Shown: one piece after another, positions 16,306-24,068 of the stretch | Layout of the letters: each line of letters starts with the position of its first letter | Numbering within the stretch: position 1 is the first letter of the stretch | DNA from: Acrocarpospora macrocephala | GTDB lineage: Bacteria > Actinomycetota > Actinomycetes > Streptosporangiales > Streptosporangiaceae | DNA length: 43,300 bases | Assembly (NCBI RefSeq): GCF_009687865.1 | Contig: NZ_BLAE01000086.1 | Coordinates: 4,536 to 47,835 of the forward strand | Direction of reading: 5' to 3' | Position numbers and translations under genes: made by a program | The notes under the pieces: model-generated | What the model saw: the letters and a program-made list of their open reading frames with translations, nothing else | What the model was told of the DNA's origin: nothing | Databases searched by the model: none

Positions 16306-17537
16306 CGCACGCTCGGGCGCGGATGAATGGGGTTCTCCCCCTGAGTCCGGCTGAGAGCGTTCCTGCGGGGTTTGTCCGGCTCGCGCAGGGTCTCGCGCAG
16401 GGTGAGGCCGCGCTGGCTCTCGCCCAATGGCCGGATGGCGCTACGCCGTCGGTGCTGGATGAATACCAGCTTCCCGCGTTTCCCGTCGAGCGTTCGGGCG
16501 AGACCCGTCGCATGCTCGCGGCCTGTCTCCGGGTGTGCTGGACCGACCTTGGCAGCGATCCCTGGCCTGGCGCTGCCGTTCCCGTGGCCTCCGTGCTCAC
16601 CTGCTACCGGGCGCTGACGGGCCGCCCCGACGATTCCACCCGAAGCTGGGCGATCGGCGCCCTCCGCCGCCTCAACGACACCGCCTGGATCACCCTCACA
16701 TCCGGCTTGGACGACATCGCCACACGCGGCGGGCGAGCCCGGCTTGGTGATCTGACGAAGGCGTATGTCCGGCTTGGTCCCCGCTGCGCGACCTGGCCCG
16801 CCGATTCGCATGCCCAGCTCCGCGAGCTGATGCGAAGAATGCCGGTTCCCCCGCCGAACGAGGACACCGGATCCAAGCAGCTGCCGGTGAGCGGTTACCG
16901 GGACGAAGGGGCCGCCGATCTGGAAGATCTCCTAGCCCCGTATGACGAGCGCCGCCGGGCGGAGCTGGTGGCGGCGTTCATGGTCGTCGAGCAGGTCGCG
17001 GAACCGGTGCACGAGGCACGGTTCGCCGCCCTGCGCGACCCGGCCCTGCGCCGCACCCTCGCCGACATGCTGTCCCGCCGTGGCCGAACGCTGATCCAGC
17101 GCCGCGACACCTGGATCTCCGGCTACCAGGACGGCATCGCATCCGGCGACGGGCAACTCTCCGAGGGCGAGCGCGCGGTCCTGACCCTGGTGCTGATCCA
17201 TTCCGTGGCGATCCCCCGCTCTGAGGGCCTGCTGTCCGAGGACACCTGGCTTTCGCCGTATCCCGTGCCAGTCGAGGAACTGCGCAAACGAACCCTTCTC
17301 CCGATCGGCGAACTGGAGGCCGCCCTCAGAACACTCCGCCACGCCGGACTCCTCACCCAGATCAAGAGCGCCGACGAAATCTCCGGCGGCTACGTTCCCG
17401 GCCCTCAGTTCCACCGCCTCACCCAAACCGCCCGGGCCCGCCTCCAGGAGGAACTCATCCTCGCCGCCGGCCCGCACACCCCCCTGGCCATCGCCATCCG
17501 CTCCCGCCGAGCCACCACCACAAGGGGACAAGCGTGA
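16068..17537 (+). CDS. Winged-helix accessory (KITE/MukE-like) subunit of the SMC operon
   Basis: This is a 489-residue protein. Residues 1-85 are a low-complexity repeat-derived tail. The folded part starts near ATG 16323 (MNGVLPLSPAESVPAGFVRLAQGL), which is an alternative start. The middle is helical (TRRMLAACLRVCWTDLG; SWAIGALRRLNDTAWITL, a possible winged helix). The C-terminus has a clear winged-helix pattern: EGERAVLTLVLIHSVAIPR, then PVEELRKRTLLPIGELEAAL and RTLRHAGLLTQI, then HRLTQTARARLQEEL. Tandem winged helices are typical of MukE/MksE/JetB (KITE) subunits that bind the kleisin and DNA. Its role here is inferred from position between kleisin-like and SMC genes. It overlaps its neighbours by 8 bp and 4 bp (GTGA), indicating equimolar coupled translation. 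Confidence 0.68.
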   Translation: MPEPEPQTHASRDDFEATRPRPDRPLRIHEIQSTLEGAQPVLGYQPSQTSTTRSTGQSPIHASRDALEGSRPVSERQPQAHARARMNGVLPLSPAESVPAGFVRLAQGLAQGEAALALAQWPDGATPSVLDEYQLPAFPVERSGETRRMLAACLRVCWTDLGSDPWPGAAVPVASVLTCYRALTGRPDDSTRSWAIGALRRLNDTAWITLTSGLDDIATRGGRARLGDLTKAYVRLGPRCATWPADSHAQLRELMRRMPVPPPNEDTGSKQLPVSGYRDEGAADLEDLLAPYDERRRAELVAAFMVVEQVAEPVHEARFAALRDPALRRTLADMLSRRGRTLIQRRDTWISGYQDGIASGDGQLSEGERAVLTLVLIHSVAIPRSEGLLSEDTWLSPYPVPVEELRKRTLLPIGELEAALRTLRHAGLLTQIKSADEISGGYVPGPQFHRLTQTARARLQEELILAAGPHTPLAIAIRSRRATTTRGQA

Positions 17538-20500
17538 CGCAACCCTCGCCAGCTCCCTCCGACTTCACCCCCGCGGAGAGCGAACCCACCCATCCACCGA
17601 CACGGCCGACCACAAAGAAGGCCAGCACAACCGCCAACCACACCCCTGCCGAGGACGAAATCACCCAACCGCCAGCACAGCCAGCCACAAAGAAGACCGC
17701 CACGACCGCGCATGATCCATCCGCCAAGGGCACTGGCCCTGGGGTGCGTCCGGTGAACAGGGGGGCGGGAGCCGTACCAACCCTGCCCGAGACGGCCGCA
17801 GCCATGCGGACGGCGACCGACGTGACTGCGGCGGTCCTCACGCCCACGGTGACGGAGAATGTGGTCGGGGATCGGGTGTTGGTGGCTGTGCAGGCGATCA
17901 ATATTTCGCGGTTGTCGACGCATCCGGTGCCGACAGTGCCGGGGACGTTGATCGTGGTGGCGGGGGCCGGGCCCAAGGACTCCAATGGGGCGGGGAAATC
18001 GTCGTTCATCGCGGCGATCACGGCGTTGCTCGGGGATGAGCAGTGGCGGTTCGCGTCGGGGGCGAAGGCCGTGTCCGAATTGCTGTTCAACGCCGAGTTG
18101 GCGGCGCAGGGCGATCAGCAGTGGGCGAGCGCCGATCACGGATACATCATCGGTGTCTTCGACGTGCCCTCGGCGGGGTTGCCGATCACGGTCTGGGTGC
18201 GGGTGAATCAGGAGGCGCCGCATCTTGAAGTGCGGTGGGCGGAGGGCGTGCGCCTGTCCAGGGCGGCGTCCGAGGCCGATCGGGTCAGCAGAGCCGATGA
18301 GCTGTGGGCGGAGCTGCCGAAGAGCGCGGGGCGCCGGGACGTGGTCGCTCGTGACCTCACCCGGGTGCTTTATGGGGATCGCGTGAGGTGTGTCTCGTTC
18401 CTGTCGACGTCCGTCCGGAGCAAGGTCGCCACGAACCTGCTCTCGCAACCGCTGAATGAGATCTCGCCCGAGCGCATCTTCGAAGCGATCGCCGCGCTGA
18501 CCGGCCTGGACGGGGAGCTCGACCAGGAACGCGAAGCCCGGCGCGACGAGCACGCCAAACGTGTCCGCGCCGCCCAAGCCGAGGAGCGCCTGCGGGAATT
18601 CGAGCGAGACTCGGCCGCTCTGCTCGGCACGTTCGACCGGCGTGACCAGGCCAGAGCCCGGCTGGCCGAGGCACTGCGCTGCTGGCGGGGCAGGATCGCC
18701 CGCCGATTCGTCGACGCCGCGGACCGCGACCAGGAACTCAAGACCGACCTCACCGCCCACGAGGACGCCGCCGACACCACCTCCGAGGCGATCGCGGCGG
18801 TCAAGACCGAGATCAGCGGATTGAAGGACGACTCGCTCGACCGAGCTCTGGCCGCCGCCCGCCGCGAACTCGCCACCATCCAGGTTCGCGCCAACAAACT
18901 GGAGACCGAACGCGCCGTCATCCAGAACACCGCCGACGAACTCCGCGCGCGAATCCCCGCACTTGAGGATCTTCAGCGCCAATCCGACGGCCTTGACGTC
19001 CCCACGGCGAACACCGAACTCGCCGACGCCCGGCATCGCCTCAACGAGGCGCTCAAAGCCCAGGGCGTGGCCGACCGTGAAGCCCAAACCGCGGAAACCG
19101 CCCTCCAAGAGGCGGAGAACGGCCCCGCCTCCGCCCAGCTCAGAGCCCTGTCCGCAGCGGGCCTGCCCGCCGCCAGCCTCCTGGACGCCCTCGACGTCGC
19201 CGAACACGCCCACGACACCCTGCCCACCCCCGGCGGATGGCCCCACGACCTCGCCGTGATCGTCGACTCGGGACACATGCGGGCGGCGGCACAAGCATTG
19301 GCGGATCTGCCCGGCTCTGTCCTGGTCAGTCCTGCCGGAGTGACCGTGATCGGGGCTTTCGAAGACGCCGTGACCGGCCGTGACGCACGTATCAAAGCCG
19401 CCGAACAACGCCTGACCCGGGCACGGGACACCCAGCAACGAGCACTCCACGCCGTACGCCAAGCCGAAGAGGGAGTGGCCGCCGCGAAACGCCGCGTAGA
19501 AGGCGCCGAGGCCACCATCCGACTCGCCGAAATCCACCGGCGACTGACAGACCAGCGCGACCAACTCGGCATCCTGCAAGCGGCCATCACCGAACTGACC
19601 CCCACCCTGGACACCGCAGAACAGGAAGTGAGCACCCTCGACTTCCGCGCCAGAACCCGCAACATGGAGATCGAACGCCTCGACGCCCGCCGCCAGCGCC
19701 TGGAATCCGAACGCGACCAGGCCAGACTCCGAGCCACCGAGATAGCGACGGAACGCCACGCCCTCGACCTCCCAGCCCTGTCCCAAGAATGGGCAAGCAA
19801 CTGGCCCCCTCCCCCAACGCCTCAGCCGAGAACGGCAACAGGCTCCACGCCCCGCACCCCAGAATCGGCCCGTACTCCAGAAACGGCCCGTACCCCAGAA
19901 AAGAACGGCACGCCGGGTGAGCGGGTGGGCCAACCACTGTCTGGCGACCTACCCAGCGGCGCTGCCGACGGCCAAGAGGCGGCCCGTGCCCCAGGGACGG
20001 ACGGCATTTCGATGGCCGCCCGCACCTCGGAGAGCGGCGGCACCCCGGAAACGGCGCCGACCCCGAAGGCGGCCCGCATCCCGGAAACGGACGGCATTTC
20101 GAAGGCGGCTCGCATCTCGGAGAGCGGCGGCACCCCGGAAACGGCGCGGACCCCGAAGGCGGCTCGCACATCAGGGGCGAGCGGCAGGCCGGAGATGGTC
20201 CGCGAACTGGAGGCGGCCCGGGACTGGCTGACCGCCGCCGACCCCTTGACCGCCGACGAATGGTGGCGCACTGCCGAACGGCACCTTGACGCCGCTCTGC
20301 GGGCCACATTCGCCGAAACCGATGAGACTCCCGAAGAGCTCGACTTTCTTATCAAAGAGCGCCGCAGCGGACGCTCTGCTCAGGAACTGGCGACCTTCCC
20401 CGCCCTCTGTGCTTCCCTCGCCTCTTACCTTCGCGGCCAGGAAGAATACGAACGCCACCAGCGCCGCCAAATCGAATCTCAGGTGACGTCACGCCGCCGC

Positions 20501-21121
20501 GACCTATCCGCCGCCACCAAAGGCGCCGAAGAAGCCGCCCAATCGACTGCCGTCCACCGTGCCGCCCTGACCGAAGCCATCAGAACAAGACTCGCCCGAG
20601 TGGCTGAAGAATTCGGAAAACTGGACACCGGTTACGGCGGCTACGGTGCCACCCTCGACTTCCCCGTCCCCACCGCCCCCGCAGACCCGGAACAACGCTG
20701 GTCCTGGCGAGTGATCCCCAAATGGCGCCGCGGCGAAGGCCAAAGCTACGTCCCCTACAACCGCCGCGCCAACACCGCCCTCATGGACGAGAAAGCGGTC
20801 AAACTAGTCTGCGCCGCCGCCATCGCCTCCTCCGGCGGCACCCACCTGACCCTCGTCCTCGACGAACTAGGCCGCAACCTGGGCAAAGAACACCGCCGAG
20901 AAGCCGTCTCCCTGTTCCGCCGAATAGGCGAAACCCACGGCATCACCGTAATCGGCGCCCTCCAGGACGACATGGAACCCTACGCCATTGACGCCTGCGG
21001 CCAGTACATCAAACTCCGACGCTCCTCCGACACGACCCCCTACAACGACCCCCCAATCATCATCGCCCACGACCGCCACCCCGAACGAGTCCACACCCTC
21101 AGCCCCTGGATAACTCGCTGA
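17534..21121 (+). CDS. SMC/MukB-like coiled-coil ATPase with degenerate ABC signature
   Basis: This 1195-residue protein would act as the motor of a condensin-like complex. Residues 1-110 are a disordered tail. The N-terminal head has Walker A SNGAGKSS (Lys155). A long coiled coil (~330-530) leads to a small globular hinge-like region (~540-615, with DLAVIVDSG and GSVLVSPAGVTVIGAF). The returning coil (~615-755) is interrupted by a ~135-residue Thr/Pro/Ala-rich repeat region (~756-891) and resumes to ~1045. The C-terminal head has Walker B LVLDELGR (Asp1110, Glu1111) and GITVIGALQDDMEPY as an H-loop equivalent. The usual LSGGE signature before Walker B reads TALMDEKAVKL (1081-1091): the glutamate-lysine remains but the Ser-Gly-Gly is lost. 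The GTG start overlaps the preceding stop. No JetD/MksG-like gene follows. Confidence 0.85.
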   Translation: MTQPSPAPSDFTPAESEPTHPPTRPTTKKASTTANHTPAEDEITQPPAQPATKKTATTAHDPSAKGTGPGVRPVNRGAGAVPTLPETAAAMRTATDVTAAVLTPTVTENVVGDRVLVAVQAINISRLSTHPVPTVPGTLIVVAGAGPKDSNGAGKSSFIAAITALLGDEQWRFASGAKAVSELLFNAELAAQGDQQWASADHGYIIGVFDVPSAGLPITVWVRVNQEAPHLEVRWAEGVRLSRAASEADRVSRADELWAELPKSAGRRDVVARDLTRVLYGDRVRCVSFLSTSVRSKVATNLLSQPLNEISPERIFEAIAALTGLDGELDQEREARRDEHAKRVRAAQAEERLREFERDSAALLGTFDRRDQARARLAEALRCWRGRIARRFVDAADRDQELKTDLTAHEDAADTTSEAIAAVKTEISGLKDDSLDRALAAARRELATIQVRANKLETERAVIQNTADELRARIPALEDLQRQSDGLDVPTANTELADARHRLNEALKAQGVADREAQTAETALQEAENGPASAQLRALSAAGLPAASLLDALDVAEHAHDTLPTPGGWPHDLAVIVDSGHMRAAAQALADLPGSVLVSPAGVTVIGAFEDAVTGRDARIKAAEQRLTRARDTQQRALHAVRQAEEGVAAAKRRVEGAEATIRLAEIHRRLTDQRDQLGILQAAITELTPTLDTAEQEVSTLDFRARTRNMEIERLDARRQRLESERDQARLRATEIATERHALDLPALSQEWASNWPPPPTPQPRTATGSTPRTPESARTPETARTPEKNGTPGERVGQPLSGDLPSGAADGQEAARAPGTDGISMAARTSESGGTPETAPTPKAARIPETDGISKAARISESGGTPETARTPKAARTSGASGRPEMVRELEAARDWLTAADPLTADEWWRTAERHLDAALRATFAETDETPEELDFLIKERRSGRSAQELATFPALCASLASYLRGQEEYERHQRRQIESQVTSRRRDLSAATKGAEEAAQSTAVHRAALTEAIRTRLARVAEEFGKLDTGYGGYGATLDFPVPTAPADPEQRWSWRVIPKWRRGEGQSYVPYNRRANTALMDEKAVKLVCAAAIASSGGTHLTLVLDELGRNLGKEHRREAVSLFRRIGETHGITVIGALQDDMEPYAIDACGQYIKLRRSSDTTPYNDPPIIIAHDRHPERVHTLSPWITR
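17567..17716 (+). repeat. 75-bp tandem duplication in the N-terminal tail of the SMC-like gene
   Basis: Two adjacent in-frame 75-bp units (17567-17641, 17642-17716) encode 25-residue units of pattern TPAE-x-E-x-T-x-PP-x-x-P-x-TKK-A/T-x-TTA. They form a Pro/Thr/Lys-rich, probably disordered tail before the ATPase head. Confidence 0.8.
20000..20179 (+). repeat. 90-bp tandem duplication within the low-complexity insert of the SMC-like gene
   Basis: Two 90-bp units (20000-20089, 20090-20179) encode 30-residue units starting DGIS-M/K-AAR and containing SESGGTPETA and TPKAAR. Shorter repeats of TPE-x-ARTPE lie just upstream (19850-19905). The whole low-complexity stretch covers about 19801-20205 and lies within the returning coiled-coil arm. 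Confidence 0.88.
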
Positions 21122-21220
21122 GTTACCTGAATCGGTCTTGGAATCCGTGGGAACGGGGGCAAGAAGCAGCCTCCGGAAAGGAGCGTTCTTGGCGGGTGGA
21201 TCAATTCTCAAATGCTTTCA

Positions 21221-21249
21221 GGCCCGGGATTCACGCTGAATCCCGGGCC
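21221..21249. terminator. Perfect 12-bp hairpin between the SMC operon and catabolic operon 1
   Basis: GGCCCGGGATTC and GAATCCCGGGCC pair perfectly around the 5-nt loop ACGCT. The hairpin lies ~100 bp after the SMC-like stop and ~16 bp from the stop of the convergent hydratase gene, so it can end transcription from both sides. There is no T-run on the plus strand. Confidence 0.8.
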
Positions 21250-21264
21250 CGCTCCAGGATGCCG

Positions 21265-22101
21265 TCACGGGTTCAGGCGGATGTAGCCCGTTGCCGTCAG
21301 GCGGCCACCATGATCCCGGATCCTCGTGTCCCAGTTCGGCTCGCCGGGACGTGCACCCACTACCAGCCCTTCATGCGCCAGGAGGGGGGCTACAAGTTTG
21401 TACTCGATTGCAGCGGCCCGACGACCCGATCGTCGTACCGCCTCCGCCATGAGGAGTGCTTGAAGGGGACCATGAGTCACCAGCCCTGCGTACCCCTCGA
21501 CGTCGCGGGCGTAGTCGCGGTCGTAGTGGATGCGGTGGGCGTTGTACGTCAGCGCTGAGAATCGGAAGAGCAGCGTCGGATCGGTCTCGACCTCCCACTC
21601 CTCCCACTCCTTACGCTCCGGCGGCTGCGGTACGAACGCACGGGCTGCAGATTCGGACCCGGGGCCGGGGCGAGCGGCGTCACGGTATACGACGTCCTGC
21701 TCCTCCACCACCGCGACATCCTCTGCTTGGGTGATCGTGTGTCTGACCGTCACGAAGGTCAGACGCCCCGATCGCCCCTCCTTGTCGGCGACCGAGGTGA
21801 TCTCCGACCTGCGGGTGGCCTCTCGGTCCAGCATCAAGGGGCGCAGCCGGGTCACCCGGCCGCCCGCCCACATTCGGCGGCGACCTGGCTCCGGCGGTGT
21901 GGGGATCACCCCCCGGACCGGATGGCCGTCCGCCCCTAGATCTGCCTGGTGCGGACACTCGAGGAGGTAGAGCCAGTGCCATAGCAATGGCAGGCCGTCT
22001 CGCTCCAGGTTCGGAGGCGCAACGTCGAGCAGCCGGGCCAGGGCGACGGCCGGCGCGGGCCGCAGGATCTCCGTCCGCACAATCACGTGGGAGTCGCTCA
22101 T
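21265..22101 (-). CDS. Hotdog-fold dehydratase, mesaconyl-C4-CoA/itaconyl-CoA hydratase-like
   Basis: This 278-residue FAS1/MaoC-type hydratase has the layout of mesaconyl-C4-CoA hydratase and HTD2: an N-terminal half with LPLLWHWLYLLE and MWAGGRVTRLRPL, and a C-terminal hotdog with DPTLLFRFSALTYNAHRIHYDRDYAR and EGYAGLVTHGPLQALLMAE. The RFSALTxNxHxIHYD block carries the expected catalytic Asn/His. Family members hydrate mesaconyl- or itaconyl-CoA to citramalyl-CoA. It is last in operon 1 and overlaps the CoA-transferase stop by 4 bp; with the CitE-like lyase upstream the order of reactions is consistent. The exact acyl group is not determined. Confidence 0.85.
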   Translation of the reverse strand: MSDSHVIVRTEILRPAPAVALARLLDVAPPNLERDGLPLLWHWLYLLECPHQADLGADGHPVRGVIPTPPEPGRRRMWAGGRVTRLRPLMLDREATRRSEITSVADKEGRSGRLTFVTVRHTITQAEDVAVVEEQDVVYRDAARPGPGSESAARAFVPQPPERKEWEEWEVETDPTLLFRFSALTYNAHRIHYDRDYARDVEGYAGLVTHGPLQALLMAEAVRRSGRRAAAIEYKLVAPLLAHEGLVVGARPGEPNWDTRIRDHGGRLTATGYIRLNP

Positions 22102-23255
22102 CGACCTACCACATCACGAGGTGCCAGAAACTCGGCGCGGAGCAGGTCATTGTGCTCGCCGAGCCGGGGCACGGCACCCATCGGCGCCTCCTGCCCGACG
22201 ATCGACGCCAGCGGCAGCAGAGCTTGGAACGAGCCGCCTGAGGTCGTCACCGTCCGCCACCGCTCTCGCGCGAGCAGCTGCGGATGGCTCAATAGGTCCG
22301 CGGGCGTGCGCATCCGGGCGCAGGCGATCCCCGCAGCGTCGAGGCGGGCGACGACCTCGTCAACGCCGAGACGGCTGAAGGCTGCCTCGATCAACGGCCG
22401 GATCGCGGCGTCGTTCGCCACCCGCTCAGGGTTGTGCGCGAAACGTGGGTCCTCGACCAGGTTCGAACGATCCAGCACCTCACGACAGAGGCGTTCCCAC
22501 TCCCGGTCGTTCTGGACGCTGAGGAAGACCAGCGCGCCGTCACCTGCGGCGTACGGCCCGTACGGCGCGATCGAAGCATGCCTGGCACCGGTACGGCGAG
22601 TCGCTTGTCCGCCGTACCCCGAGTAGTACGCCGGCTGCAGCATCCACTCGCCGAGCGCGTCGATCATGGCCACCTCGATCGTGGCCCCTGCGCCCTGAGT
22701 GGCACGTTGCAGGAGCGCGGTCAAGATACCGGAGTAGGCGTACATACCCGTGGCGATGTCGGCGATAGAGATCCCGACCTTGCTTGGCTCCTCGCTGGTG
22801 CCCGTCGCCATCACCAGACCGGCCTCGCACTGCACGAGAAGGTCGTAGGCCTTCCGCGCGCCGTCCGGCCCTCCGGTCCCGTACCCGGAGATCGAACAGT
22901 GGATGAGCTCCGGTCGTCGCTCGCGGAGGGTCACCGCGTCCAGTCCCAGCCGCTCGACGGCTCCGGGGGTCAGGTTCTGCACGAGGACGTCGACCCGGTC
23001 GATGATCGCGTCCAGCACCGCACGATCGGCGGTGGACTTGATGTCGAGTTCGATCGACTCCTTGCCTCGATTGAGCCACACGAAGTAGCTGGACTCACCG
23101 TGCACCGTGCGGTCGTAGTCACGAGCGAAGTCCCCGGCTCCGGGGCGCTCGACCTTGATGACCCGTGCGCCGAGGTCGGCCAGTTGGCGCGTCGCGAACG
23201 GCGCCGCGACCGCCTGCTCGAGCGCCACGACCGTCACGCCGGAAAGGGGAAGCAT
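22098..23255 (-). CDS. CaiB/BaiF class III CoA-transferase (mesaconyl/itaconate/methylsuccinate type)
   Basis: This 385-residue family III CoA-transferase begins LSGVTVVALEQAVAAPFATRQLADLGARVIKVERPG, with the catalytic aspartate in KAYDLLVQCEAG (Asp138) and IADIATGMYAYSGILTALLQR in the second half. Family members form aspartyl-CoA anhydride intermediates and move CoA between small dicarboxylates. Placed between a CitE-like lyase and a mesaconyl-CoA-hydratase-like gene, it may activate a methyl-branched dicarboxylate or move CoA between its two carboxyls, as Mct does in the 3-hydroxypropionate bicycle (inference). It starts 6 bp after the CitE stop. Confidence 0.88.
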   Translation of the reverse strand: MLPLSGVTVVALEQAVAAPFATRQLADLGARVIKVERPGAGDFARDYDRTVHGESSYFVWLNRGKESIELDIKSTADRAVLDAIIDRVDVLVQNLTPGAVERLGLDAVTLRERRPELIHCSISGYGTGGPDGARKAYDLLVQCEAGLVMATGTSEEPSKVGISIADIATGMYAYSGILTALLQRATQGAGATIEVAMIDALGEWMLQPAYYSGYGGQATRRTGARHASIAPYGPYAAGDGALVFLSVQNDREWERLCREVLDRSNLVEDPRFAHNPERVANDAAIRPLIEAAFSRLGVDEVVARLDAAGIACARMRTPADLLSHPQLLARERWRTVTTSGGSFQALLPLASIVGQEAPMGAVPRLGEHNDLLRAEFLAPRDVVGR

Positions 23256-23261
23256 CTGACC

Positions 23262-24068
23262 TCACTGGGGGTGGGAGCGCAGGATGTTCCGGGCGCGCTC
23301 AACGACGGGCTTGTCGACCATCCGGCCGTCCGGAGCACTGCTCACGGCTACTGGCGACTCGTCCTGGGCACGGAGCACCTCGCGCGCCCAGGCGACCTCT
23401 GCCTCAGCGGGCGCAAGACCTCTCGAGGCGGCGGCGAGTTGGGCCGGATGGATGCACAGCTTGCCGCGGAAGCCCAGGCTCCGCGCACGGCGGGCGTCTC
23501 TCTCGACGGCGCCGGCGTCGTGGATGAGCGTGGTGACGCCATCGACCGGGGCGGGGAGCCCGGCCACCCTTGAGGCTAGGACCAGGCTGCTGCGCGCGTG
23601 GAGCAGCGGCGTCGGGTCATCCTCGACACCGAGATCGGCGGCAAGGTCCAGCGAGCCGAACGCCAGCCGCGCGACGCCCGTCCCTGTCGCAACCTCATGG
23701 ACCCGATGAAGGCCCAACGCCGTCTCGATCAGCGCGACCACCGGGCCCATCCGTTCGCTGACCGCAGCCAGCACGCCCGGGGACTCGGCCTTCGGCACCA
23801 TGACGCCCGCGAGCCCCTCGACCCCCTCCAGGGCGTCAAGGTCATCGGCGAACCAGGGCGACGTGGCATCGTTGACCCGCACCCAGGCACGTCCGCCGGA
23901 GCTGAGCCACTCGCGGACCGCCGAACGTGCTTGGTCCTTGTCCTCGGGGCGGACCGCATCTTCGAGGTCGAGCAGAACCGCGTCGGCGCCCGAAGCGACC
24001 GCCTTACCGAACCGGTGGGCGTCACTGCCTGGGACGAACAGCCACGTCGCGGCCCCGGCCACCGTCAT
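23262..24068 (-). CDS. CitE-like (HpcH/HpaI) acyl-CoA lyase, citramalyl/malyl-CoA lyase family
   Basis: This 268-residue TIM-barrel lyase has the family motifs TWLFVPGSDAHRFGKA, DAVLLDLEDAVRPEDK (metal-binding Glu/Asp), RAWVRVND, VMVPKAESP, VVALIETALGLHR and LAFGSLDLAADLG, with GFRGKLCIHPAQL near the end. Enzymes of this family cleave or form beta-hydroxyacyl-CoAs such as malyl-, methylmalyl- or citramalyl-CoA, giving acetyl- or propionyl-CoA plus a 2-oxo acid. In this operon it would act after the hydratase. It overlaps the acyl-CoA dehydrogenase stop by 4 bp. Confidence 0.92.
   Translation of the reverse strand: MTVAGAATWLFVPGSDAHRFGKAVASGADAVLLDLEDAVRPEDKDQARSAVREWLSSGGRAWVRVNDATSPWFADDLDALEGVEGLAGVMVPKAESPGVLAAVSERMGPVVALIETALGLHRVHEVATGTGVARLAFGSLDLAADLGVEDDPTPLLHARSSLVLASRVAGLPAPVDGVTTLIHDAGAVERDARRARSLGFRGKLCIHPAQLAAASRGLAPAEAEVAWAREVLRAQDESPVAVSSAPDGRMVDKPVVERARNILRSHPQ

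Noticed and set aside
17405-19933. 842-codon minus-strand frame over the SMC-like gene
   Set aside because: Gly/Arg-rich shadow; the plus strand has the Walker motifs and coiled coil.
14864-21121. Complete Wadjet (JetABCD) locus
   Set aside because: No JetD-like Toprim/DUF2220 gene is found; the downstream gene is a convergent hydratase and the upstream gene is AlkZ-like.
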